NCBI GenBank assembly: GCA_907163345.1
Contig: CAJQUN010000021.1
Span: 310,001 to 374,000, forward strand
Length of the DNA: 64,000 bases
Reading direction: 5' to 3'
Source: Haberlea rhodopensis
Taxonomy: Eukaryota > Streptophyta > Magnoliopsida > Lamiales > Gesneriaceae
Made by a program: the position numbers and the translations under genes. How positions within the stretch are numbered: position 1 is the stretch's first letter; the number at the start of each line of letters is the position of its first letter. Under the pieces are notes generated by a model. That model was not told where the DNA came from. It worked only from the letters and a program-made list of their open reading frames with translations, and ran no database searches. Of this stretch, positions 54,936 to 64,000 are shown one piece after another.

Positions 54936-55953
54936 TTTTAATAAAAATTATATACCAGAAATTTTAATGAATATAATCTCTCAAAAAGATTTATTTAGCA
55001 AAAACAATTCCAAGTGGGAACAAATATATGTCGTGCATATTTATATTCAAGCAGAAAGCTCCATCCTATTTGCTTTTTAATAAAAAAAAGTCTTGAGAGC
55101 ATTTTTGTTAAAAAGTATTTTGTCGATATATGCTTGTTTTAGTCCTAAAAATTTAAAGAATATTAATACAATGATGATACTATTTAGTGAGATTATTTAT
55201 GTATTTTTAAACAATTATTATTTGTTTGGAGTTTTCCTTCCATTGTTTGTATTTAACAAACATTTTTGAGACGTGTGCATGGCCAGATATATAAAATGTT
55301 ATTATATTTAAAAATCAATTAAATTTATCCATCATTAGCATAAAGCATATGTCAATTTGTATGCTAATGCCAATTTGTTCATATAAAATAAATTTAGTAT
55401 AGTCTTAATTAACTTAATATGTAATTAATGTCCCCCGATACCCGAATGCTATATTATTGGTGTTACCTAAGTCTTTTAACGTAAGGAGGAGTATCCACCA
55501 AAAGGGTTTGTTTGATGCCCTTAAGGGTAGTATTCTTTTAGGGACATCATCACCGTTCATTTGAAATCTTTTTTTTTTTTTTTAAAAAAAGATTCCACTT
55601 GGATGGTGGATGATGCCCCTGAGGACAGTGCCCTTCAAGGACAGTAACAATGTTTCCTACCAAAAGATACAATAGCAAATTTTTGGTTCACCAACAAGGA
55701 CAACAAGAAATTTTTATTTTGATGGATTAAAATTAATTCCAAAATACATATATAAACATGAAAAAATATTATGCAATTTATATGATACACCCATGTTCAC
55801 GAGTGACACCATGCGATCGTGGTCGAGTCATAAATCGACAAAATTAACACACTCATATCCCAAAGTATACCTATATGCATACTAACACCAAATATAATTG
55901 TTATGTGAATTAGTTCGCTTGTGTTGTTGTTGGGCATCTACATTATACATGTT
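54936..55953. other. AT-rich spacer with a small foldback
   Basis: At 55541-55619 a ~28-base arm (GGGACATCATCACCGTTCAT...) is inverted (ATGGTGGATGATGCCCC) around a T15/A7 centre. This would fold into a hairpin and resembles a decayed MITE. No gene was seen. Confidence 0.45.
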
Positions 55954-56464
55954 TAGGGGTGAGCAAAAGTTCGGTTAAACCGAAAAAACCGAAATATTTT
56001 GGAAAATCGGTTCGGTTATTTCGAAAATTCGGTTTTGATTATTTAAAAAATCGGTTTATTGGGTAATTCAGTTTGATTTCGGTTTTCATTTTTAAAATAT
56101 CGGTTAACCGAATAAACCGAAATTTTTAATTTTTTAATATTTTTTAAAAAAATAAATTGTTTTTTATTTTTTAAAAAATCAATTAATATCATTCTTTATT
56201 TAAATTTTACTTTTTTAATTTTTAAAATCAAATAATCTAATTTATTTAATTGTTAAAATCACATTATCTAATTTTTAAAATTTATTTATTTTTTTTAAAA
56301 AAATATCGGTTAATTCGGTTACCGACCGAAATAACCGATTTTTTATCGGTTCGGTCGGTTAGGTTTTGAGAATAAAATTCGGTCAATTCGGTTAGACGAA
56401 AAAAAATTCGATCGGTTCGATTTTTCGACAATTCGGTTCTGTTTGAACCGATTGCTCACCCCTA
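55954..56464. mobile_element. TIR element (MITE) with TTCGGTT-rich arms
   Basis: The ends TAGGGGTGAGCAA and TTGCTCACCCCTA are perfect inverses (13 bp), flanked by identical ATACATGTT (55945-55953 and 56465-56473). The arms are full of TCGGTTCGGTT/AACCGAA motifs and would pair over a long distance; the centre is AT-rich. The duplication reads as nine bases (Mutator-like), but could be eight with one more terminal base (hAT-like). It has no coding capacity. Confidence 0.75.
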
Positions 56465-57860
56465 ATACATGTTATGTGTTTTCATACCCAAAAAACTATG
56501 AATGACCTTTTTTAGAATTTCTAAGCCTTATTTAATTTCTTACTCTCTCTTCCGACGAGGGATTTCACTGCATTTCTTACTTTTCTTCCTCGTGAAGCTC
56601 TATTAGTTTGAATTCCATGGGTTGCAATAGGCTAGTCTCATTGCCATCTCTTTATCGAGTGCTTATCCCCATCGATTTCTCTGTTTCTTGCAAGTTCTTG
56701 TGGCCTTGCGGCTTTCGCACTTGAACCTGCTCCCAGGACTGCTCCTTTTGGCCTTGAGGTGTTTATATATCTAGATCTGGTAAATCTTGGTGTTTTAGAA
56801 GGCACCCTTCATCCCCTGGCTGATTCACGTCCATCTTCAGCGTTTCCTTCGGTTGAAGACCCTCCGAGGCAGTTTGTTGTTTTAGGTTTCAAAAGTCGAG
56901 TTGCGGTTTGTATTGTTGCTCGCTTTCCAGATCTGATTAGGGCTTCAGTGGTTTCTGGATTTTGGACTCGAATGCTTTTTGCCACTCAGTTGTTGATACT
57001 CTTTTTGGCCTTGTCTTGCTGGACCGTGGCGTGGCTTAGTGTTTGGCGTTCTCCTTTTTGACCGCGGTTGCCTGACAATCCCGTTCACTGTTATGAGCCA
57101 ATGTTTTTGGAATGCTCGAGGTGTGGGAGCACCTCGTGCATTCTATAGCTTGCCGATGCTTATTCGTGAGCTCTCTCCACTTTTGTTATTCCTATATAGA
57201 ACTTATATTCCCTGTATGTTATATTCTGTTTGTTTGTGGTCATATCCTTGGAGCCCTAGACTTTCCTGCCATTTTGATTAATTATCACGCATGCCTCTAC
57301 GGATTTGTACTGTTTTGGGTTCTTGTTTGTGCTTTTTGACAAGTGATACTATTTGGACTTGGTGATGGCGTTTCTTTAGTATACGTGCTTTTTCGATATC
57401 GAGGTTTGTTTGGTTTTGAATACCGGACCTCTAGGCCTCGTGCATTATGTAGTGTTTCGTTTTGGCCAATTATTTCAGTTCAGGGCTTCGGATGCGGGAG
57501 CTTGAAAGTTTGGTGTCTTTTATCAGTTTATGTCCGTCGTTTATCCTATTTGTACCTTCCGATGTTATCGGACACAGATCCCTTTGCCGACCACACCGCG
57601 TCCTGCTTGGTTTGAGAGGACCTAACTGGCTCTTTGGTGGTCCCTACTCTCCCCACTTCGCGGTACTGCGCTTCTATTGCTTTCAGCTCTACCCCTGGAT
57701 AGTTTAGTAGGACTCTTTCCTACTATATTTGTCATTGCCAAGTTGGGCACATGTATGTTTTGCTGTTTCGTTTTTGTTTGTTGTGTATTATGGCATTTGG
57801 CTGGAACTTCTGTGTAATTATGTTGTTTATGTAAGTTCTGTTTGCGCTAAAAAATAAAAT
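56465..57860 (+). pseudogene. LINE-like non-LTR retrotransposon remnant
   Basis: At 57093 a frame begins MSQCFWNARGVGAPRAFYSL, then LLFLYRTY, matching the start of the endonuclease domain in plant L1-type ORF2 (WNARGLGNPRAF...LLFL). Upstream (56700-57060) a different, T-rich frame may be the end of ORF1. Downstream the frame degenerates. The interval ends with a TAA-containing U/T-rich 3' region and GCGCTAAAAAATAAAA (57845-57860), like LINE tails. RT motifs were not found, so much of ORF2 is deleted. Confidence 0.5.
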
Positions 57861-58300
57861 TATTAATGACATCACTTTACCTCATTAATTATATGCATTG
57901 TATCCACTTAACCAAATTCAAATATATAACTTTGCCCTCTTACACAGCTACTTCTTCAAATATAATTTTTTAAAACAACTTAATTAATCACTTTTTTGTT
58001 ATAATATATTACAATTGTAATATAATAATCAAATTTATATTCATGAATTAAACTATTTATTTAAGTTAAAATATTTGACAACAAACCATATAAAGATGAA
58101 CAAAACACCTATTTGTTAAGATAATATTAATATAATGCATTGATATTTAATTTGTATTTTGTTAGCAAGATAATACTAGTTAGTTTGCATTGTTAGCTAG
58201 ATAATAGATAGTTTGCTTTCTTATCTATAAAGATGGAACATATCTACTGATTTTGTCTTGAACACTTTTGAATAATGTTACCTCTCCTTTTGGTTCGCGT
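57861..58300. other. AT-rich spacer, no gene seen
   Basis: Unremarkable AT-rich sequence up to the inferred end of the gypsy LTR. Nothing coding. Confidence 0.5.
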
Positions 58301-59138
58301 TGATAACAAATGAATTTATAGGGGAAGATGTGTTGTTTCGCGAAGTCGCGATTTAGGCCGGAGTCCGGGAGGATCCTCTCTGGTTTTGTGGATCTCCGAT
58401 CAATATTGGTCCTCTTTTTTTTCTTTTCTGAGGGCTCTCTGCTAATGCCTGTCTTGTTAATTTACTCCCCCTTTTATAGGGGGAGGGATGCCCCTGGTTC
58501 CGGTCTGCCGGGGATTATGGGGACAATGTTTGAAACTGAGGGGGGGGACCACAGATGGGGGACCATCTGCATCTGCTACCTACTTCGTACGACCCTCTTG
58601 CTCTGGTGATTCTCTGTGTCCGGGAATATGCTTTTCTTACTCACAGTGCCTGACCACCCTCTGATTGGTTAGCAGGCCTAGCTTTTGCTTTAATAGGTGT
58701 CCGACTCCTGCCACCCTAGCCTCGGTATGCAGGACCACCCTAAACGGCCCCAGCTCGCCTATTCTGTCCCATGACTTCCCGTCCTGACCTATTGAGGAAA
58801 CCGCGCCCCAGCCCGGCTATCTTGCTAAATAGAGCCCGTCCTGATCTGCCGAGGAGACAGTGCATCTGCTTGGGTGGCATGTCCCATGGAGGACCTCCCC
58901 GACCTCTTGATGTACTTCCTCGCCGCCCCGGCTCCGGAACGATAGTGGCAGCTGGACAGAGGTGATCGCGCCCGTAATAAACTCGGGTCGGGCGGAAAGC
59001 TAGACAGTGGCGATGAGGACAGCCCGGGATCAGCAGTGACGACTTCCCTTGTTGACTAAATGGGCCCCGCACTGACCGGGCCCAAATAAAGTTCGGACCT
59101 CAAGACCTACTGGGCCTCCAGAACTAGGGATATCATCA
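58301..59138 (-). repeat. 3' LTR of the second Tat-like element
   Basis: The minus strand starts TGATGATATCC right after the G-run and ends TTATCA. A CTATAAAAGG box on the minus strand at about 58484-58475 is the likely LTR promoter. GC-rich parts include stretches with CCGGCCTAAATCGCGAC. The distal boundary is uncertain by tens of bases. Confidence 0.55.
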
Positions 59139-59152
59139 GTATCCCCCCCTAG
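59139..59152 (-). other. Polypurine tract
   Basis: CTAGGGGGGGA on the minus strand, directly before the LTR start. It primes plus-strand DNA synthesis in LTR elements. Confidence 0.65.
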
Positions 59153-59393
59153 TCGAGCTAGTGTAGCGCTGCCTCGACTAATGGGCTTGTGGCGAACTTT
59201 ATTGGTTCCTGATCCCCGGTCCTTTGATTGGACAACTCCTGGTCTCGGGGTGACAGCTGTCCTGTACCAAACCCTAGCGGGTTGTCAGGCCACGTGCCCT
59301 TATCTGGCGCTCCGACTGTTCAGCTCCCTTCATCTGCGTCGTTGGTTTGGGCCAGGCTTTCCTCGGCCCATGAGCCATATCTTCTATAAATTG

Positions 59394-59401
59394 AGGCTTT
59401 C
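59394..59401 (+). promoter_or_regulatory. TATA box of the antisense gene
   Basis: CTATAAAT on the plus strand, 88 bases before the ATG at 59489. It lies outside the LTR, between polypurine tract and ORF, and points opposite to the element's own transcription. Confidence 0.5.
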
Positions 59402-59488
59402 GAGTCATTTTCCTCCATTTGCGCTCTAGGTCGGATCAATCGCCTCTCCAAAAAACCCTGTAAGTCAGCTCTGCCTCCCTTTCTGTTT

Positions 59489-61495
59489 ATGTCGCACTCC
59501 ACCTCTTCCACTTCTGGCGCCCTCTTTCGAGGGGGGGACGATCAGGACGAAGGGTCTGATCTTCCCAGTCCCTCGGGTCGGAGGTCGGATGCTCCCGAGG
59601 GAGACATTCCCGAGGTGGCGCCCCTCCGACAAGTCCCTCCTAGGGTATTTGACCCTTCTCTCCCCACCTTCGAGGTTCTCGACCCGAGGAGCCTGGCCCA
59701 GGCTGGGCTTCCTTGGTACGAGATCCTCGACTCGTGTGTTTCCCCTGAGGCCGAGCACCTTCTCCGTACTTGGTTTATCCCGCCGGATCACGACATCCGG
59801 GTCCCTAGGGCTGGTGAACGTCCGCACCTCCCCCCGCCCGAGTACTTTCCCTTCTTCCTCGAGCAGCTTAAAAGCGGACTTCGCTTTCCTATCCCCCTTC
59901 CTTTCCAGGAGTTCTCCCACTACCATTGTGTCTCTCTGAGCCAGCTTACCCCCAATTCCTACCAGAGCCTAGTATCTGTCATTGCCCTCTTCCGATCCTT
60001 GGGCCTGCCTTTCTCCCCTACCCTTCTTAATTATTTTTTTCAAGTTAAGAAAACCCCCTCTCCCGGGGCGTTTTACTTTGGTGCCCGGACCTTTTACAAA
60101 TTTCTAAATAACATCCCTAGCTCCCGTAAGGGATGGAAACAAACTACTTTTTTGTCAAACCACCTCGACGTTGGGCTTGCCCTATGGCCTGGCGCGATAC
60201 ACTGCCGACCCCCCGACCTCTGCCCAAAAAGTATAAAGATGACGCGTTCTTCCAAACGGTTATCTCAACCCTTGGGGGTCGGCGTTTTGATTCAGCTGCC
60301 CTAATCAGGGAGGACGTACTCAGGCGCTTTGGGCTGAGCTCCTATCCAGACGTTCCTGGTGGTACGTTCTTCCTATCCGGCCCAGCTTTTGATATTTAAA
60401 TATATACATTTGTATTCTCTTTTTTTTTTTTTTTGCTGAATCCTTTGTCTTGTAGATAACATGTCTCTTCAGCAGCTGCTATCTTCCATGGCGTCCCAGA
60501 AAAAAGCTGGAAAAGGAGCGGCCGGGGCGGGCCCTTCGAGCCATCATCCCAGTGCGCCCGTCGCTCCCCCAAACCCCCCATTTCCCGTGGCCAGCCCTCC
60601 TCGCGCCGAAGAGGTTGGGTTGGAGACAGGCCTGAGGAAAAGAAAAAGGGATGGGGGCGCAGCCAGGATCCCGACTCGGGAAGAGGTGGCTACCTCCCCG
60701 GTTATTCATGAGATCGACACCCCGCCTGCTTCCCCTCCAAGTCATCTATCCGTCGCTCCCGTCGACCCGGGTTCACCAGGGGTACCAGTGGGCTATACCC
60801 GAGAAGTCAGCCTTATCAACTCTGCCCCCTCAGGTCTGTCCGCCCGGATTGTCGAGTGTCTGACCTCCCCGCTGATCAGCAAGTCCTGTCCGAGCTGAGG
60901 TGGAAACCACTAGCAGAGGAAGGCGTATCCCGGGCCCTATCAGTAAGTTTTTTTTTTTTTTTTTGTTACTGAGTCCCTCTCCCCCTCTTCTCTGCAGGGC
61001 CTAGTGATGATGTGCGAGAGCCTTCGTCGGGGTGCAAACTACGGCCAATCAGCCAGAGACGCGAAGAAAGCGACGCGGGAGGCCAAGTCAGAAGCTGAGA
61101 ATGCTACAGCTAAATCCGAGGCGGATGCTGCCGAACTGGAGTCCTATAGGGCCTCGATGACCCGACTTAGAGCGGATGCAGAACAGCTCCGTGTTGCTCT
61201 GGCCGGGAAGGAGCGAGAACTTTCCCATGTCGGGGCTGAGCTTGAAAAGGTTAAGTCCGAGTTGGAGTCCTATGTAGCAGGTGAATCAGCCCGACGCGAA
61301 GCCTTCATCAAGTCGGAGGAGTTTACGCGCATGCTGGCCTCCAAGGCTTTTAAGTTTCTGGATCTCGGCTTCGAGGGGTGCAAGGGCCAGTTCAAAGCCC
61401 AGGGCTTCCCGCCCAGTGACCAGGACCCTGACGACTTCCTGGACCTTAACGCCATCATTGCCAGCATCCCCCCCCGACTTCATCAAGTAGCCTGA
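59489..61495 (+). pseudogene. Spliced gene antisense inside the gypsy element (PF04195-like plus coiled coil)
   Basis: Model: exon 59489-60361, intron 60362-60455 (GTACGT...T-rich...TTGTAG), exon 60456-60942, intron 60943-60997 (GTAAGT...TCTGCAG), exon 60998-61495. Both introns have long T-runs before the acceptor and keep phase. Exon 1 starts with an acidic, Ser/Pro-rich part. The conserved core follows (YFPFFLEQLKSGLRFPIPLP; LSQLTPNSYQS; NYFFVKPPRRW) and matches the plant gypsy-associated family PF04195. Exon 2 is Pro/Ala-rich with a basic RKRKRD. Exon 3 is a long coiled coil (DAKKATREAKSEAENATAKS...ELEKVKSELES) and a conserved-looking tail. There is one frame change near 60140 (in an A-run) and one in exon 2 before 60900, so this copy is probably inactive. 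The function of the family is unknown. Confidence 0.7.
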
Positions 61496-61945
61496 CCTGC
61501 TCTTAATTTATCCTTTGTAAATCCCTTCCTTTCTTTTTTTTTTTTTTTTTTTACTGTGCCTTGGAGGCACCCCCCTGTAACGAGGTCATTTTGAATTTTG
61601 ATTGTCTTATCTGAAGCAATTGATCACTTGTTAGGCATTGGTTTCCCTCGCAACTTTACGAACGTCCCGACCCCTTATACCAGCCGAGCCAACCCGTGAT
61701 TTTACATTGGATTGATCCAAAAAATACAACTTATAAATAACCCCCCGCGTAGAACTGAATGCCGCGCAGGGCCCTCGTGCCATAACGACAAATAAATCTA
61801 ACAAAATTAAATCTTAAAACAGGGCTAACCTGTTAATCTCCAAAGACTCAACCATGCAAAAAGGATCTATCCGACCCGATCTCTAAGAAATAATTTTTGC
61901 AAGCTGCTGATGTCCTCTTGACCTGCGCCCCTACACCCGAGTTTT
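61496..61945. other. Noncoding stretch between antisense gene and minisatellite
   Basis: Probably the 3' UTR of the antisense gene, with a T18 run (61533-61551). No separate feature was seen. Confidence 0.45.
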
Positions 61946-63141
61946 ATGATGCAGAGATGACCTGCACTTTTAATTGTTGCCAGGGCCTCATACACCTGGG
62001 CTTTAGCATGCAGGGCGGACCTGTGCTTTTTAATAGGTGCCAGGGCCTCATACACCTGGGCTTTAGCATGCAGGGCGGACCTGTGCTTTTAATTGGTGCC
62101 AGGGCCTCATACACCTGGGCTTTAGTGACAGGGATGACCTGCACTTTTAATTGTTGCCAGGGCCTCATACACCTGGGCTTTAGCATGCAGGGCGGACCTG
62201 TGCTTTTAATAGGTGCCAGGGCCTCATACACCTGGGCTTTAGCATGCAGGGCGGACCTGTGCTTTTAATTGGTGCCAGGGCCTCATACACCTGGGCTTTA
62301 GTGACAGGGATGACCTGCACTTTTAATTGTTGCCAGGGCCTCATACACCTGGGCTTTAGCATGCAGGGCGGACCTGTGCTTTTAATAGGTGCCAGGGCCT
62401 CATACACCTGGGCTTTAGCATGCAGGGCGGACCTGTGCTTTTAATTGGTGACAGGGCCTCATACACCTGGGCTTTAGTGACAGGGATGACCTACACTTTT
62501 AATTGTTGCCAGGGCCTCATACACCTGGGCTTTAGCATGCAGGGCAGACCTGTGCTTTTAATAGGTGCCAGGGCCTCATACACCTGGGCTTTAGCATGCA
62601 GGGCGGCCTGTGCTTTTAATTGGTGCCAGGGCCTCATACACCTGGGCTTTAGTGACAGGGATGACCTGCACTTTTAATTGGTGCCAGGGCCTCATACACC
62701 TGGGCTTTAGTGACAGGGATGACCTGCACTTTTAATTGTTGCCAGGGCCTCATACACCTGGGCTTTAGTGACAGGGATGACCTGCACTTTTAATTGGTGC
62801 CAGGGCCTCATACACCTGGGCTTTAGTGACAGGGATGACCTGCACTTTTAATTGTTGCCAGGGCCTCATACACCTGGGCTTTAGTGACATGGATGACCTG
62901 CACTTTTAATTGGTGCCAGGGCCTCATACACCTGGGCTTTAGTGACAGGGATGACCTGCACTTTTAATTGTTGCCAGGGCCTCATACACCTGGGCTTTAG
63001 TGACAGGGATGACCTGCACTTTTAATTGGTGCCAAGGCCTCATACACCTGGGCTTTAGTGACAGGGATGACCTGCACTTTTAATTGTTGCCAGGGCCTCA
63101 TACACCTGGGCTTTAGCATGCAGGGCGGACCTGCATTTTTA
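61946..63141. repeat. 59-bp minisatellite with higher-order structure, about 20 units
   Basis: Every unit begins CAGGGCCTCATACACCTGGG then CTTTAG. Two variants follow: B (GCATGCAGGGCGGACCTGTG) and A (TGACAGGGATGACCTGCACT). From 61981 the order is BBA four times (period ~176 bp), then about eight A units alternating between the endings TTGGTGC and TTGTTGC (period ~117 bp), then one B. It lies between the integrase end and the antisense gene. Unit length is not a multiple of three, so the open frames crossing it on both strands are by-products. Confidence 0.93.
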
Positions 63142-63219
63142 ATTTCGGATAAGAGGTTTAAAGGAAAAATTCATTAAATAACAGCGTTCGTACATTGAAT
63201 TGAAATAACAACAAAATGC

Positions 63220-64000
63220 CTAGGAATAATATTTTCTGAGGTGATATGCATTCCAAGGTCTCTTTAGGCGTCGGCCTCCGTCCTCCTCTAAGTAGTACGA
63301 CCCGGAACTCAGCTTCTGGACTACTTTGTATGGTCCCTCCCATCGGGGGTCAAGCTTTCTTACCTCCCCTGCTGGGTTGACCTTTTTGAGGACGAGGTCC
63401 CCCACCTGAAAATTTCGGGGTACCACCCTTTTGTTGTAGGCTCTGACTATCTTGCTGCGGTAAGCCTCCATCCTTATAGCCGCCCTTTCCTGTTCTCATA
63501 GATCAGATCCAAGTCCAGAGCCCGGCTTTCCTCATTGTCGCCATCATATGCCTGGACCCTGGCAGAGGTCTTTCCAACCTCAGCTGGTAGCACGGCCTCC
63601 GTTCCATACACCATGCTGAAAGGCGTTTCTCCAGTTGGGACGCGAGCTGTCGTTCTGTAAGCCCACAACACACTTGGTAACTCGTCCACCCAGTCCTTGC
63701 CAACCCCGTACAGTCTGGCCTTCAAAGCTTGCACAATTGATCGGTTGGTGACCTCTGTCTGCCCTTTGCTCTGTGGATAACCTACTGATGTAAAGGCTTG
63801 TTCGATCTTCATTTCCTTGCACCAAGCCATTAACCTCTGCCCCTGGAACTGCCTCCCATTGTCTGATATTAATTTCCTGGGTACTCCAAAACGGCAAACT
63901 ATATTCTTCCACAGAAAGTCCAGCACATTCTCCTCGGCGATCTTGGCTAAAGGCTCGGCCTCGACCCATTTCGAGAAATAATCTACAGCCACCAACAGAA
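63220..64000 (-). pseudogene. Gypsy integrase, partial, one frameshift
   Basis: The frame from the window edge to 63474 holds the integrase core: VDYFSKWVEAEPL (with the first acidic residue), FGVPRKLISDNGRQF, and PQSKGQTEVTNRS with the catalytic Glu. Then YRTTARVPTGETPFSMVYGTEAV follows. After a 1-base frame change near 63490 the C-terminal domain continues to 63222 (MEAYRSKIVRAYNKRV, GDLVLKKV, WEGPYKVVQKLSSGSYYLEE, WNAYHLRKYYS). It inserts element cDNA into the genome in intact copies. Protease, RT and RNase H should lie beyond the window. Confidence 0.88.

Larger units (their letters stand above)
58301..64000 (-). mobile_element. Tat-lineage-like Ty3/gypsy element, 3' portion, runs off the window
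   Basis: On the minus strand, from the window edge downward: integrase (63995-63220), minisatellite (63141-61946), a gene in opposite orientation (59489-61495 on the plus strand), polypurine tract (about 59152-59139, GACTAGGGGGGGAT), and LTR (59138-58301). The order equals that of the plus-strand element at 38232-41624 although their repeats and LTRs differ in sequence. The 5' half and left LTR are outside the window. The right LTR limit is set by its TGAT..ATCA ends, not by a target duplication. Confidence 0.8.

Noticed and set aside
61897..62677. Open frames on both strands in the 59-bp repeat array
   Set aside because: They come from the repeat unit lacking stops in several frames; the translations are just the repeat and show no protein family.
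61946..63141. Regularly spaced direct repeats, CRISPR-like at first sight
   Set aside because: Units are contiguous and near-identical throughout, without unique spacers, and this is a plant genome.

Overview
This is nuclear DNA from a flowering plant, most likely a eudicot. Spliced genes with GT..AG introns sit among AT-rich spacers and many nested transposable elements: Ty1/copia, Ty3/gypsy, hAT, Mutator-like, Helitron and LINE-like, plus an endogenous pararetrovirus. The species cannot be named from the sequence alone.

Four host genes can be assembled with intact reading frames. They are a chloroplast-type glutaredoxin (GRXS12/GRXC5 type, minus strand, 5 exons, 15380-17034), a TMKL1-type LRR receptor pseudokinase (plus strand, 2 exons, 42151-44694), a single C2H2 zinc-finger protein with an EAR-like tail (minus, 45622-46155), and a sterol 3-beta-glucosyltransferase of the UGT80 family (minus, 14 exons, 48096-54273, 615 residues). 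Two Werner-type 3'-5' exonuclease-like copies (5991-6437 and 13528-14169) flank a decayed fragment of a ycf45/SpoIIIAA-like ATPase gene (8611-10171). A Helitron 3' terminus lies at 12598-12632.

Layout. 0.3-1.9 kb: a short non-autonomous LTR element with a perfect 5-bp target duplication. 2.5-4.6 kb: a degraded hAT transposase carrying a nested hAT-type MITE. 6-14 kb: gene fragments and the second exonuclease copy. 15.4-17 kb: glutaredoxin. 18.6-35.1 kb: a three-level nest in which Mutator-like terminal inverted repeats with a 9-bp target duplication enclose a nearly full-length, minus-strand endogenous caulimovirid. That virus is split inside its last ORF by a very young Ty1/copia element with 1494-bp LTRs. 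36-38 kb: a Helitron and short repeats. 38.2-41.6 kb: the 3' part of a Tat-lineage-like Ty3/gypsy element. 42-54 kb: the host gene block. 54.6-58 kb: Helitron, MITE and LINE remnants. 58.3-64 kb: a second Tat-like gypsy element, on the minus strand and running off the window.

Both gypsy fragments share one layout: integrase end, then a minisatellite, then a gene in antisense orientation with its own TATA box, then the polypurine tract and 3' LTR. In the second copy the antisense gene has two phase-consistent introns, so it looks like a spliced gene carried backwards inside a retrotransposon. This and the virus/copia/Mutator nest are the most interesting parts of the window. All family assignments come from reading translated motifs by eye; no database search was run.
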